Source: an uncultured Eggerthellaceae bacterium (lineage in GTDB: Bacteria > Actinomycetota > Coriobacteriia > Coriobacteriales > Eggerthellaceae). From it: a DNA stretch of 64,000 bases. Under the pieces are notes generated by a model that made no database searches, was not told the DNA's origin, and worked only from the letters and a program-made list of their open reading frames with translations. Positions within the stretch are counted from its first letter, which is position 1; each line of letters opens with the position of its first letter. Shown one piece after another: positions 51,484 to 63,400 of this stretch. The translations under genes were made by a program, and so were the position numbers. The stretch is taken from assembly GCA_944321455.1 (NCBI GenBank), contig CALULI010000002.1, positions 186,001-250,000 on the forward strand, given 5' to 3'.

Positions 51484-54400
51484 TTATTTGTTCTTAGACC
51501 TGAGTTTTCTATAAGCAACAGTACTCATCACAATTGCCCACATGCCAAGCAGGCCAAATGCTCCCGCAAGAAGCGTCAAAATCTTATTGTCACCCGTTTT
51601 AGGAAGCTCTGTTCCTGGCAGAGGCTCATTGTTCAAGGTGATGACTGCTATTCCACTGCTTTCAATAGCTGAAGCATTTTGCTTCATATCAGCAGCCGAA
51701 GTATCCGCGATCTGCACTGTTCCGTCTTCGAATACCAGCAAATCAAGCGAGCCACTTGGTTGCGCATAGCCCTCAGGAGCCTTCGTTTCCGTAACGGTAT
51801 AAAGTGTTCCTTCAGCAGAGCCCGTCAGCTGCAACTGGTGGAAGACGATGCCATTTTCGTCAGACGTAAACATCTTTTCCGTCTGACCATCAGGGAATTC
51901 GCCTTCGACTCTGAATTCAGCACCAGCCAAAGGAGCTCCGTTAGGTGCCTGCTTTATCAGCGTTACCTCTAATGGATTATTCTCTGCCGTTATTGCATCT
52001 TTTGTCTGACCAATAGCAAATGCTGCTGGCGGGAAGAACCCTGCATCGATAGTGCCGTCAGCCTGTACCGTGAAAGTAAGCGTGTCGGTTAACAACTCAT
52101 AACCTGCAGGTGCTTTCGTTTCGGCAAGGGTGTATTCCTGACCCGCAATTAAACCAGACAGAACAGCCGTGCCATCTTCGCCTGTTGTTGCGGTCACCGA
52201 ATGGCCTGCAGTACTGCCAACATTAGAGTCTGTAGCAGTAGCGGTAAATTCAGCGCCAGGCAATAAGCCCTGTCCGCCATCTGTCTTGGTAATAGTTACC
52301 TCAACAAGATGATCGGTTGCGCTAATAACTGCCATATCACCATCAGTAGAGGCAGTATAGGCACCCGTACCATTCTTGCCTGCTACAGCAGCAGATTCCG
52401 TAGCGGAACCTTCGCCCGCAGTCGAGGAATCAGCCGTAGCCGTAGCGCCATCGGTAACGAGAGAAATCACGCCATCGGTACCAACCGTAAACTCGACAGA
52501 ACCAGCTAACTCGTAACCACTAGGAGCGGTTACTTCAGTAATGGTGTAGTTCTCGTTTGCGATTAATGCCGCAGAAGGAATGCTTGCCACACCATTAGCA
52601 TCAGTTGCGCTCAGAGTTATCTCGGTTTCATTTGCGTAGTCACCCGCAAAGGTTCCCTGGACAGTAAAGATTGCATTTGCAAGTGGCGTGCCTGCTTCGT
52701 CAGTCTTTACCAACTTGGCTTCAATTGGAGTATCGGCAGCAGTAAAGGTTACAACGCCATCCTCCCCTTCAGCTACGGTATAGCCCTCAGGTGCACCCTG
52801 TAAGGTAACCGTGCCTTCCTTTTCAACCGTGAAGGTTACATCGGACAGTAATTCATAACCTGCAGGTGCAGTTACTTCGTGCAGGGTATAGGTGGTACCA
52901 GCGATAAGATTCTCGAGCGCGATGGTACCGTTTTCGCCGACGGAAACATCAGCATACGGCTCACCTTCAGCGGACTCGCCCTGATACAGCTCAAAGACCG
53001 CACCCGGAAGTGCGAGCTGCTCGTTGGCGCTGCTCGTCTTTGCAAGCGTCACCTCGATGGGCGTGTCGTGCGCTGCCAAGACGATGTTGTCGTCTATCTC
53101 GGAAATGACGTAGCCCTCTTCGCCCTCGCCTGCTTGCTCGAAGCCTTCAGCAGGGGCGATCTTGCCGTTCTCATCAACGCTAAACGTGAAGGGTTCGAGC
53201 GTCTCGTAGTACGCAGGTGCCGTGTTTTCAGTGAGCGTATATTTCTGTCCTGCGATCAAACTATAAGTTGCTCCCTCATATGGCAGACCAGCGAACGAAA
53301 CTGTACCATCTGTTGAAGTAAACGGAATGTCGAGCTTTGCTGTCACGTGCGTCTTATCGTTCACAAAGGTGCCGGACAAAGTGAATTCGCCGCCCGCCAG
53401 GTTCGTGTCGCCCAGGTCCTTCTTCACGAAGCCAACCTCGATGGGCTCGTCGGAAGCAACGATAGTAACATTGCCCTGCTCGACGCTATAACCATCTGGT
53501 GCGGTGCCCACAATGCTAACCTCGCCGTTTTCGCCCACGGTAAACTCAAGCGTGCCCGTGCGAAGCTCGTAGCCATCAGGCGCCTGCTTCTCGGTCAGCT
53601 GGTAGGTCTGGCTGCTCTTGAGCTCGGTATCGATATCAATTCTGCCATTTTCGTTCGTCTTGAACTCGCGCGTCTCAATTTCATTAGAGCCAGCGAACTC
53701 GCCCACAATCTCGAAGACTGCGCCCGGCAGCTTCGTTGTCGTATTGTGCGCATCCACCTTCACGATGCCGATCTCGATGGGCTCGTTAACAACCTGCACT
53801 TCGAACTTGTTGGCGTCGACTCGCGTATATCCCGTCGGGGGCATCTGTCCCGCAAGCTGGCCGTCGGTCACAGATCCGAGCACGCGAATCGTACCGTCGT
53901 TATCGACCGTCACGCGCATCGTGCCTTCGACCTTTTCGTAGCCTTCTGGTGCCTTGGTCTCGGTGATGTCGTAGGTGCCACCCACAATGAGATAAGCGCT
54001 CATACTGAGCGTACCGTCTTCACCCGTTCGCATCGTCTGAGCTTCAGTTGGATGAGCACCGGCGGCAAACTTCGAACCATTTACTGGTGTAATGGTGAAC
54101 TCAGCCCACGGCAGCGTCTCGCCCGGCGTGCCATCCTCGTTATCAGGGGCGCGCTTGGTAATCTGGAGCTCGACCGGATCGTTTTTCACAGTAAGCGAGA
54201 TTCGATTATCGTTCACCGTATACCCTGCAGGGTAATCCGCCTCAGCAAGCGGGTTTTCCTGCGCGTCTGTCACCACAATCTCGCCACGTTCGTTCATCAT
54301 GAAATAAAGCGACTCACTCAGCTGGGTATAGCCGTCGGCGGGCTTCGTCTCGCTCAGCTGGTAGCGCACGCCGCCCATGAGGCCGGCGTCCACATGGATA

Positions 54401-57400
54401 TAGCCGTCCTCGTTCGTGGTGTAGGTATGTGTCGTGTTCTTGTCCATGCACAAACCATAAAGCGTGAACTCAGCGCCCTCGAGCGCGTCACCATCGTCGT
54501 TCACCTTCAGGATGTCAATCTCTTCGTGGATGTTCGTCACCATGAAGGAGTAGGCATTGTCTGCCTGCCCATTCTCGTCGAGATCTGCCCACGCATAGCG
54601 CTCGGGCAGGTCGCCGTCTACTGCAAGCGATCCGTCCTCCTGCACCGTCACGGTGAGCACGGCATCCGCCGGGTCATAGCCGCTCGGCGCCTTGCTCTCG
54701 TAGATGGTGTAGGTGCCACCCACCACAAGCTGGCGCACCAGCTCGATATGACCAGTGGAATCGGTCGTAAGCGTCACGGTCTTCGTGGCCTCGTCGTAGG
54801 TGCCCGCAGCAAACTCGCTCGGCTGCGCGAACTCGGAGTTGCCCTGCGCCGCGATCTGGAACTCAGCGCCGGCAAGCGCCTGGCCAGCGTCGTTCTGCTT
54901 GTTGATTTCCAGGCTCGTGGGCGTGTTACGCACGGCGTTCGTGCCAGTAAGCGTCGGGTTCAGATGCGTGCGATCGATAGTGAGGTTGCCGCTCGTCACA
55001 CGATGGTTATCGGCGGTCGCGGAATCAGTGTAGTTGAAGTAGCCATCCGCTGGTGCAGTCTCGACGAAACGGTACGTGCCCCATTTGAGATTCGTGACCT
55101 TGATCTGACCTGCGGTGGAAGTCTGGGCATCGCCCTCGAGAGCCATGTTGTCATCGTTCATAGCGTACGCGTTGCCCGTCACCAAGCCCTCGGCGATAGC
55201 CTCCCACGTTTGCCCGTCTTCGCCCAGGCGCTGCAACTCGAAGGTCGCGCCGTTGAGCGCAGTGTTGTTCAGACCGGTCTTGGCCATCGTCACAGAACCA
55301 CGTTGCGGCACATTAGGAATGCCCTGACCCGCCACGAACGTACCATCAGCGCTGGTCACCTTAAAATCGATGTCAGCGCCGTCGCTGACGTTCTTGATAT
55401 CGAAGGTCGCATCGTCATCAGCGTTGTCGATGGTGAACGTCGCACTGAACCCGTTGCTCGTGTACCCCGTCTGGGTGGATTTCTCGGTCAGGGCATACGC
55501 GCCTTTCTCGAGACCAGAAAGCTCGAGCGTGCCATCTTGGCCAGTCTTCACTTCTTTGGTCCAGCCTTGGAACGCATCGCCTTCCGGATCGTAAGTCAAC
55601 GTGAAGACGATGTCCTGGATGCCTTCGTTCGTCTCGGTATCGAACTTATGCAGCTTCACCCCAGCGGTGAAATCCTCGTTGGCCATCGTCGCATCGACAG
55701 TCTTGCTGGTGTACGCGTAATGCGTGTCCTGCGTGATTGTCATTTCCGGCGACTTCGCGGCATCGCCAGACGGCATCACAGCACCCGGCGTGGCATCTTT
55801 CTCAAGGAAGTAATACGTGCCCTCGGGCAGGCCCTCGGAGAGTTTGGTGTACTTGTTATCGTACTTAGCCTTGAAGTCGTCGCTCACCGCGGTGCCGTTG
55901 TTCACCGTGGCGATGATGCCCTGAGCGTTCGTGGCAAGGTCGCTCGCCACGAGCAGGTCATCGCCGTTCGAGTTCACCTGGTACAGGTCGAAGACCGCGC
56001 CAGCGAGCGCAGCCTGGTTCGCACCGCCCACCTGGCCGTCATCGGTCACATACTTCGTAAGCTTGAGATGACCGCGCAGCACCGGGTCCTGAACGCTCAC
56101 CGTGATGGTACCGCCGGGGTTAGCGCCCTCAACATCGAGCACGTCGTTATTACCGCTCTGTGTTGCGGTCACGTTGCCGTTGTTCGCAATCGTGATGGTC
56201 ACGTCCGGCGCCTTGGCATAGCCTTCGGGCACCGTACCCGTCTCCTTCACGGTATAGGTACCGGCAGGCAAGCCGACAATGAAGCCGGCGTTGTCACCGG
56301 TCATCTCGGTGCCGCCCGTGGTGGGGTCGGTCGTGCCATCGGGCCAAACCGTACTTGAAACCACACCATTCACATCTTTCCAAACAGCATAGATAGTACT
56401 GCTCGCGTTGCCTGTGCCATAGACAGTGAGTTCAATGTCGCGCAGGTCCTCGGGCTCGGTTTGACCCTCGGGCGTGAAGTCGCTTACCTTGTCGAAGGTG
56501 AAGCGCGTTGCCACATTCGTGATGGCTTCATTTTCCTGCGCGCCCGGCTTTCCTGCCGTAGCTCCAGCGGTCACCGTCGTGCCCGCTGCGTCGTGCCCAT
56601 TCGCGTTCTGGTTCCCTGTAGAGCCATACAGCGGATAGAAGCCCTCGGCAGAGCCGCTGGTCTCTTCTGCCCAGTAGACATACGGCCTGTCATCGGCGTT
56701 GGCGGCCGGCAAACCATTGTATGCGAACTCCCATACGCCATCGCTATTGGCATCAGTCCACACGGGCTGACCGTTGTTGTAGATATAGGTTACCTGCTGC
56801 GCCTGGCTATAGGTGGTATCGCCCGTCTTGTACGCACGGTACAGCATCATCGTAGGGAAGTCCCTATCTGCAATATTCGGAGCGACCCCTGTGTCGAAGT
56901 CCTCCCACGCCTTGGTGCCAGTCAGGTTGACCGTGCGCAGCGTGTTGGTGAACGTCTGACTATCGGGTGTCTGCTCATTGCCTTGCGTAGAGCTCACCAC
57001 GTAATAGCGATAGGTGACGTCGTCAGTCGTAGCTGCGGTGCCCTTAGTGTCCGTTGCCTCGGTAACAGGCTCGACGCTTTTATCCGTCACGTCATAGCCA
57101 CCAGGCACTTGCTCGACGACGCGGTACTCATATTTCTTACCGTCCTGGTTGCAATCGGGCAGGTTCTTCCACTCAACCGTTGCAGACTGGCCATTGCCCG
57201 TGATGGTCTGGGAGACGATGCCCTCGGCAAGCGGGTTATCGACAACCGCTTGTCCTGCACCGTACTCCATGAGCCAATGCCAGCCCTCATCGCCGGAACC
57301 CTCAAGACGCTGCTGCAGCAGATAGGTCACTTCCCAGTTGCCGTTAGCGCCGTCAGGACGCGTGTTCCAGGCATCTTGCGTGTTGCCGTTGACATCGCCT

Positions 57401-60400
57401 TCCCAACTCTTCGTGGCGGAGATGCTCGTCGTCTCGAGTGTGTTGGTTATCTCGCTGTGATAGCCATCGTCCGCATTACCCGTCTCTTCCTGACTCGGCT
57501 GATACGGGTGATACGTATTGTAAATCGAGCCGTTGCTGCCCGGCTCGTCGGCCTTCGGTGCCTCTATCTCCTGATCGCCGATAGCAATCTCGACCGCGCG
57601 GTATTCGATGGTAAACAACTCACCAACATACTCGGGTATTTCACTGATACCCGCCATGGGCAAACCCGTCCATGACGCGTTCCAGCCGTTGTCTGCCCTC
57701 AGCTCTCTAACAATAAAATCTTCGGTGATGCCCGCAGCCTGGAGTTCTTCTTCAGTGGCGTATTCCGTATCGAGAAGCAGCTGGCGAGCGTTTTCCCATG
57801 AACCATCAGCAGGGATGGTGTGCGGGCCACCATCTGCCGACTGGTAGACCAGTCGCGCTTGTAACTGCACCGTCACCGACGTCGGTCGCAGTCCATATGG
57901 ATCTTCTCCATCCTTCCAGTCTTTGTGCACCGATATCGAGCCGCGCAGCGCGTTACGCAGCGCGAAGCTCGGGTTTTCGGCCGATGCGGAAACCGTTGCC
58001 TCTCCCGTGACGACGTCGTAATAGCTGTCGGCCGTGAGCCCGGCGTTGCCGATGCCCATCTTGTTCAAGTCTTCGGTGATCTTATATTGATAGGCCGTGC
58101 CATCAGGCGCCCACTTGGGCAAGTTGCTGATGGTGACCGTATAGTTATTGTCGCCGACCGTTTCATCGAGAACGTAATAGTACGGGTCTTCCGCTACGGT
58201 ATTCTGCAGCAAGCCCTGACCCTTGAGGTCGACGGTCTGGTTATTGCCAATCTGCTCGACAGTAAGGCCCTTCCAGAATTGCTCCACAGTAGGACGCATG
58301 TTGAACATGCCGTTGTAGTCATCCCACGTCTTAGTGCCCGTGAGATCGATGGATTCGGGCGTGTATTCGTTCTTGAACGTCACGTCGGGCGTAGTGTCAC
58401 CCGGAGTGACGGTGCCGTCTTCGGCGACCTCGTCTTTCGCCAGTACAGTGCCCGTCACTTTGTTCGTCGCTGTGCCCGTGTCGGAACCGCCAGGCTCAGG
58501 CGCCTCGACGGTGCCCTGCTCGGGACACAGCGCACCGGAGCTTACGCCGCCCTCGACGGCTTTGCCCGTGCCGTTCACGTTCTCAGCGGCAACATTGCCC
58601 ACATTCACCGTGGTCTTGTAGCCGTTGATGTTGTGTTCGACCACGTAGTACTGCCAATAGCTGCCGTCGGGCGCGTAAATATCAAGCCCGCTGAACGTGT
58701 ATTGTGCTGTGGTTGTTTCCTCGCCAGCATCCGTGATCGTCAGACCAGGAGTCTGCGTAGCGCCTTGCTTGAGCATGTCGTTTGTCAGCGTCACGCTGTC
58801 CACCAGCGCCGCAGCGCTCTTCACTCCCTCGTCGTTGATGTAGTAGCGGTACACGTCGAACGTCGTCGCAGGGTACAGGTCACCCGCTTCGCGCTCGGTG
58901 TAGTGCTTCTGCACCGTAAGGCTACCCGTATCAGAGGTGTAGATGTTGCGCAGCAAGAACGAGCCCGTCTCGCCGTGCTCGATCACGTAGATACCGATTG
59001 AATCGTCATCGCTGTCGCACAGCTCGCAGAAATCGGTGGTGTTGATGAATTCAGTTGTTGGCCCACCAGGCTGATTGAGCAATCCCCACGGCACCTCAAT
59101 AGCACGATACTCATAGAGTTCGCCATCTTCTGTATAGCGCGGAAGCAGTTCAGCGCCTTCGGGCAACGTCGGACTGTCTTCATCCAACGCCGCCGTCACG
59201 CCCTCTTCGGTATTCTCGCCCGTATATGCCAGACGATACGTGTACTGATTGTTACCCTGCGATACCAGATCGGATGTCCAGGCAATGGCGCTGGTGCCAT
59301 CGGCGAACTTCCAATTGCCTTCGTCATTCGTCTCGAACTTCAACGATGGCCACGTGTCTTCTCCAGCAACACGCTGCTGGATATAGACCGTGAGCTCGGG
59401 CAAGTCAGCCTGCGCCACATTGCCAGGCACGTTCTCCCACAGCTTCGTGCCGCGTGCCACGAGGTTGTCCGTCAGCTTGTTGACGAACGTGCCTCCCTCG
59501 TGAATAGCCCAGTTAGAGCCATCCTCGATCGATGCAGGATCATTATTCGTCGCATTCGTCTGGATGTTCACTGCCTCGGGATCGCCGTTAATATCCATGT
59601 TGGCGCCATTAGCATCAGTGAAAGTGTCCCTGAACGTCACGGGCGTGTAATCGAGAGAAGAACCATCAGCTGACATGGACTCCGTTGCAAAATACACGTA
59701 TTCGTTACCGTTGCTGTCATACGAAGGTAAATTTGCGATAGAACAGGTCTGGTCGTATTGCGCGTCCGCGCTGCCCTGCGCGCCCGTCCACAGCCAGTTT
59801 ACGTAGTCATCGACCGGTTCCGGATCACTATAAATCGCTGCGCCATCAGCGCCGCGCTCAATCGTCATACGATAAAGCGTGAGATAAATATCCGGGCGCT
59901 GCTTGAGCTGGTCGTTCACGTACTGGTCGCTCCAGTGCTTATGGAAGACCACCGTGCGCGTGGCCTGACGCGTGTTGGTGAACTCATAGGTCTGCTTATC
60001 GTGGAAGTGCTGGGTGCCTACTATATAGTCTCCCACTTCCTTGGTGCTGGTGTACTCGCCGGCATTTTCGTCTGGAGCCCAGCGCTCGCTCACATCGTAG
60101 TGAACAACGTTGCCATTGCTGTCGTACTTGGGAAGCCCGTGGAACGCATAGGCGAACGTGTTTTGCGTAAGATCAGGCTTCATCGTCATGACGAGCACTT
60201 GCGAACCATCGATATTTTCTATACGCACACCATCTGCTGTTGTAAGCTGCTCTCCCTCGGCATCAAGAACTGGGATGCGGTTTTCGCTAACCTGAACCCA
60301 AGCTTTCCCTTCCGCGTCAATAGAAAACGCATCGGCATACTCCGTACACGAGAGTACGAGTTCTGCTTTAGGGCGATTGGTGTGATCAACGCCATCGTTC

Positions 60401-63400
60401 CAGATTTTGGTGATATCAATATCAATTAAGCCTAAACGGCGATTTGTCGCCGTAACAGCACTCATAGCATCATTGTATTCACCTTCGGTAGCAGTTGGCG
60501 TTCCGCTAACTTGATAGACATGATCCTCTGTTGCCACACGATACGTGTTTTCAGTGCTCTCGTAGTCCCAACCAATGTTGATCCAGTCTGTTGAGATGCC
60601 CTTATCCGCATAGGCATTCTGTGCATCCTGGCCGTCATTGGCGCCGCTCACAATCGGATACTGCGTACCATCGTCGCCGATGAGGTACTTCTCCTCAATC
60701 CTGAATTGCTTATAAGACACATCGCCAATGGGCACGTCTACTTCCGCAAACCACGAATTATCAGCAGAAAGCGTGATGTTGGAAACTACCACCTCACCTG
60801 CATCGTAGTGATAAAGCTCGTCCGTTGCGGGGTCGATGTTCTGCTTTGCTGTCATGGATGTTGTGGCAACCAAGTCGACAACAACGGGCAGGCGGTGCGA
60901 GGCATCGTCACCGTCGTTCCAATTCTTGATAAGACGAATTTCGGAACCTTCGCCCGGACCGACCGTGTTCTCAATGCGTGTCGTATGCGTGTCGGCATCG
61001 TAGGTTCGCTCGGTATGCCAGCCAGAGGGCGCCTGCTCCAAAACCATATAGGTGTAGTACACGCCGCCCTCGTCGTATTTAGGTAGGTTCTCGAACTCGA
61101 AATGATACGACGCCGTCTCCATTACGCGCACATCCTGACCCAAGTTGGATATAGTCGTCCAATCAGAATCAACAGTGCCGTCCATTTCAAATGAACCAAT
61201 AAGCACGCCATCTTGGAACAGGTCCATCGTGACTTTGCCGCTCGTGTCCAAGTCGGGATAGTCGGGATAGCCGCCATCTTGTGGTTTGATCTGAGCCAAA
61301 GTGCCGTCGGGCTGCTGCCAGAATTTGTCAACACGTTCATAGGTAGTGTTGTCAAAACGGTTGGTGATGGTATTGGTTTCCTCGTCGAGCGTGGAGGTAA
61401 AGTTTAGCTGCTCTTGTTCGCCTTCAATATTCTCTAGCGAAAGCGTAAAGGTGCCGCCGCCCTTGTCGTCAGATGTAAAGTTGGTTTTCTGGTCACCCAA
61501 AGTGACGTTAGACTCAACCCAGCGGTACTCAAGTTCTCTACCCTGCGAGTCATATTTCGGGAACGTCTCACTAAACGTCTGTGTCAGTTTTTCTGAAAGC
61601 CAGCCATTAATTTCGTGCTTGTTGTCTGTGTTCTGCCATTCGCTATTCTGACCAAAACCAGGATTTGCCAGACGCTGCTGCAACGTGAACTCAACGGTCA
61701 CGTCCTTCAGCGAATCCTGAAAAGCTGCGATTTCCCAGGTTTTAGTAGCTTCGACAGGAATTGTACCTGTCAGACGGTTTGTGATAGTGCCGCCATTGTA
61801 GATGAAAGGGTCTTTGGTGCGATCTGCCGCAGATAAATCGACACGCGTGTCTTCCGTGTCTTCATAGTTGGGAGCGGTATCGGTGACGGCGCCGTTCGCG
61901 TCCACGGTGCCATACACCGTCTCGTAGCCCGTAAGGCTTGAATCCTCACGTAGCGCATAGATGTAGGGGTAGCCGTCCGGATCGTACTTGGGCAGCTGGT
62001 CGATGGCATCGCCGTACTTTTCACGCAGCAGTTTGTTGAGATCAACCGTGCTGTCGCTTTTCTCCGGAATTGTAACCGTGACGAACTCGACCGCATTCAT
62101 CGACGAGCCCGGATTAGAAGTGCCCGAGGTGACGGCGTTCAGCTGCACCTGCGCGGCCTGAGAATACGAGCTGTTCGTGGAATAACGCCACAGCGAGAAA
62201 GTGGTCTCAGGACGGTTGTCTTTGTTGTCGCCGTCCAGCCAGACCTTGTTGGCATCGTACGACGTCTGGCCTATGGGGCGCAGCGTCATAGTGCCACCAT
62301 CGTGCAGGAGGTTCGTGGAGCTGCCGTGGCTGGGAGAGTCGGAGTTGTTGTAGGAAGGCTGGAAGTAGTCCTGCCCCTGCTGCCCCTCGTGATGATCCTG
62401 GAACTGAATGTAGTAAACGATGGGCGAATTGTTGACATCATACATGGGCAAGACTGCGGTGATAGTCGCTGTCTTACCGTCCTCACTGAATTCGACCGTA
62501 AACTCACGGCCCCGTTCTGCGAAAGATTGAACCATCTCTGCGATCGAAGGGAATTGTGTTGGATCTTCAACGTACTCGTTGTCGATCATAGCACCGAAGC
62601 GGAAATCATCAGCATGCTCTTCATTGGCGAAATTCGCGCCGAAAATCTGCTCGAGAGGGTCGTCGCCGATATTGCCCTTGATCGTGAACGTGTACTCTTG
62701 CGTAAGCATGTAGTAGCGCTGTCCGTCCTCGCCCTCTGCTGTCGGGCTGATAGCACCACTGTCGTTATCACCGTAAATGTAGTCTGCGGACAGACCATTC
62801 GTGTCGTTGATGCGCCACGTAATCGAAGTCGTTTCGGTTTGAGACACCATGCTTGGCGAGCCATCAGGGTTATACGAAGGTTTACCGTCTTCGTCCGTAG
62901 CCTGAGTGGTGGTGATGGTATTCAGCCTCGTGGGAAGCCCAGATGCTTCGGCATGCCAGGTGCTCACGGAAACCGAGCTCATTACCACTCCACGTACCCA
63001 GCTGGGCGTTTGCCCATCCGGAATATGCAACGCCTCGCGCGCCGACGTCGTAAGGCTGCCGTTCTTATCGATGAGTTGTATCCACGTTTTCCCGCCGTCA
63101 AGCGTGAACTCGGGAATAATGCTTGCGCCGTAACCAGTCATATCAGGGCGCTTGGCGCTGTTATTGTCACACCAAGTAATGTTCATTGCAGCACTACCGC
63201 TGTAATTGTCCAGCGAATAGATCGTAGTTGATTCAGCGAGCGAATTGATGCCGTCGTCAGCAGTTTGCGCTGCCACATCACCATTTGTCACTCCAAGCAC
63301 AGAACCCAATGCGCCAAGAGGATTATGAGTATTGTGCCATGCATCCAACACCGCTTGTTTGGTAGGAAATACCACATCAACGTTATTCTCTGTACCATCT

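Noticed and set aside
53347-56358. 1003-codon open frame on the plus strand
   Set aside because: It lies wholly antisense to the surface-protein repeats. Its Arg/His/Val/Ala-rich product has no family features, and it arises from G/C-ending codons on the coding strand.
56461-59001. Further long plus-strand frames (404 and 358 codons)
   Set aside because: Same reason: shadows of the minus-strand adhesin, with repeated low-complexity translation and no ribosome sites.
51484-62300. CRISPR-like or DNA-level repeat array
   Set aside because: The repeats are protein domains of about 100 residues with diverged DNA. There are no short identical repeats with spacers.
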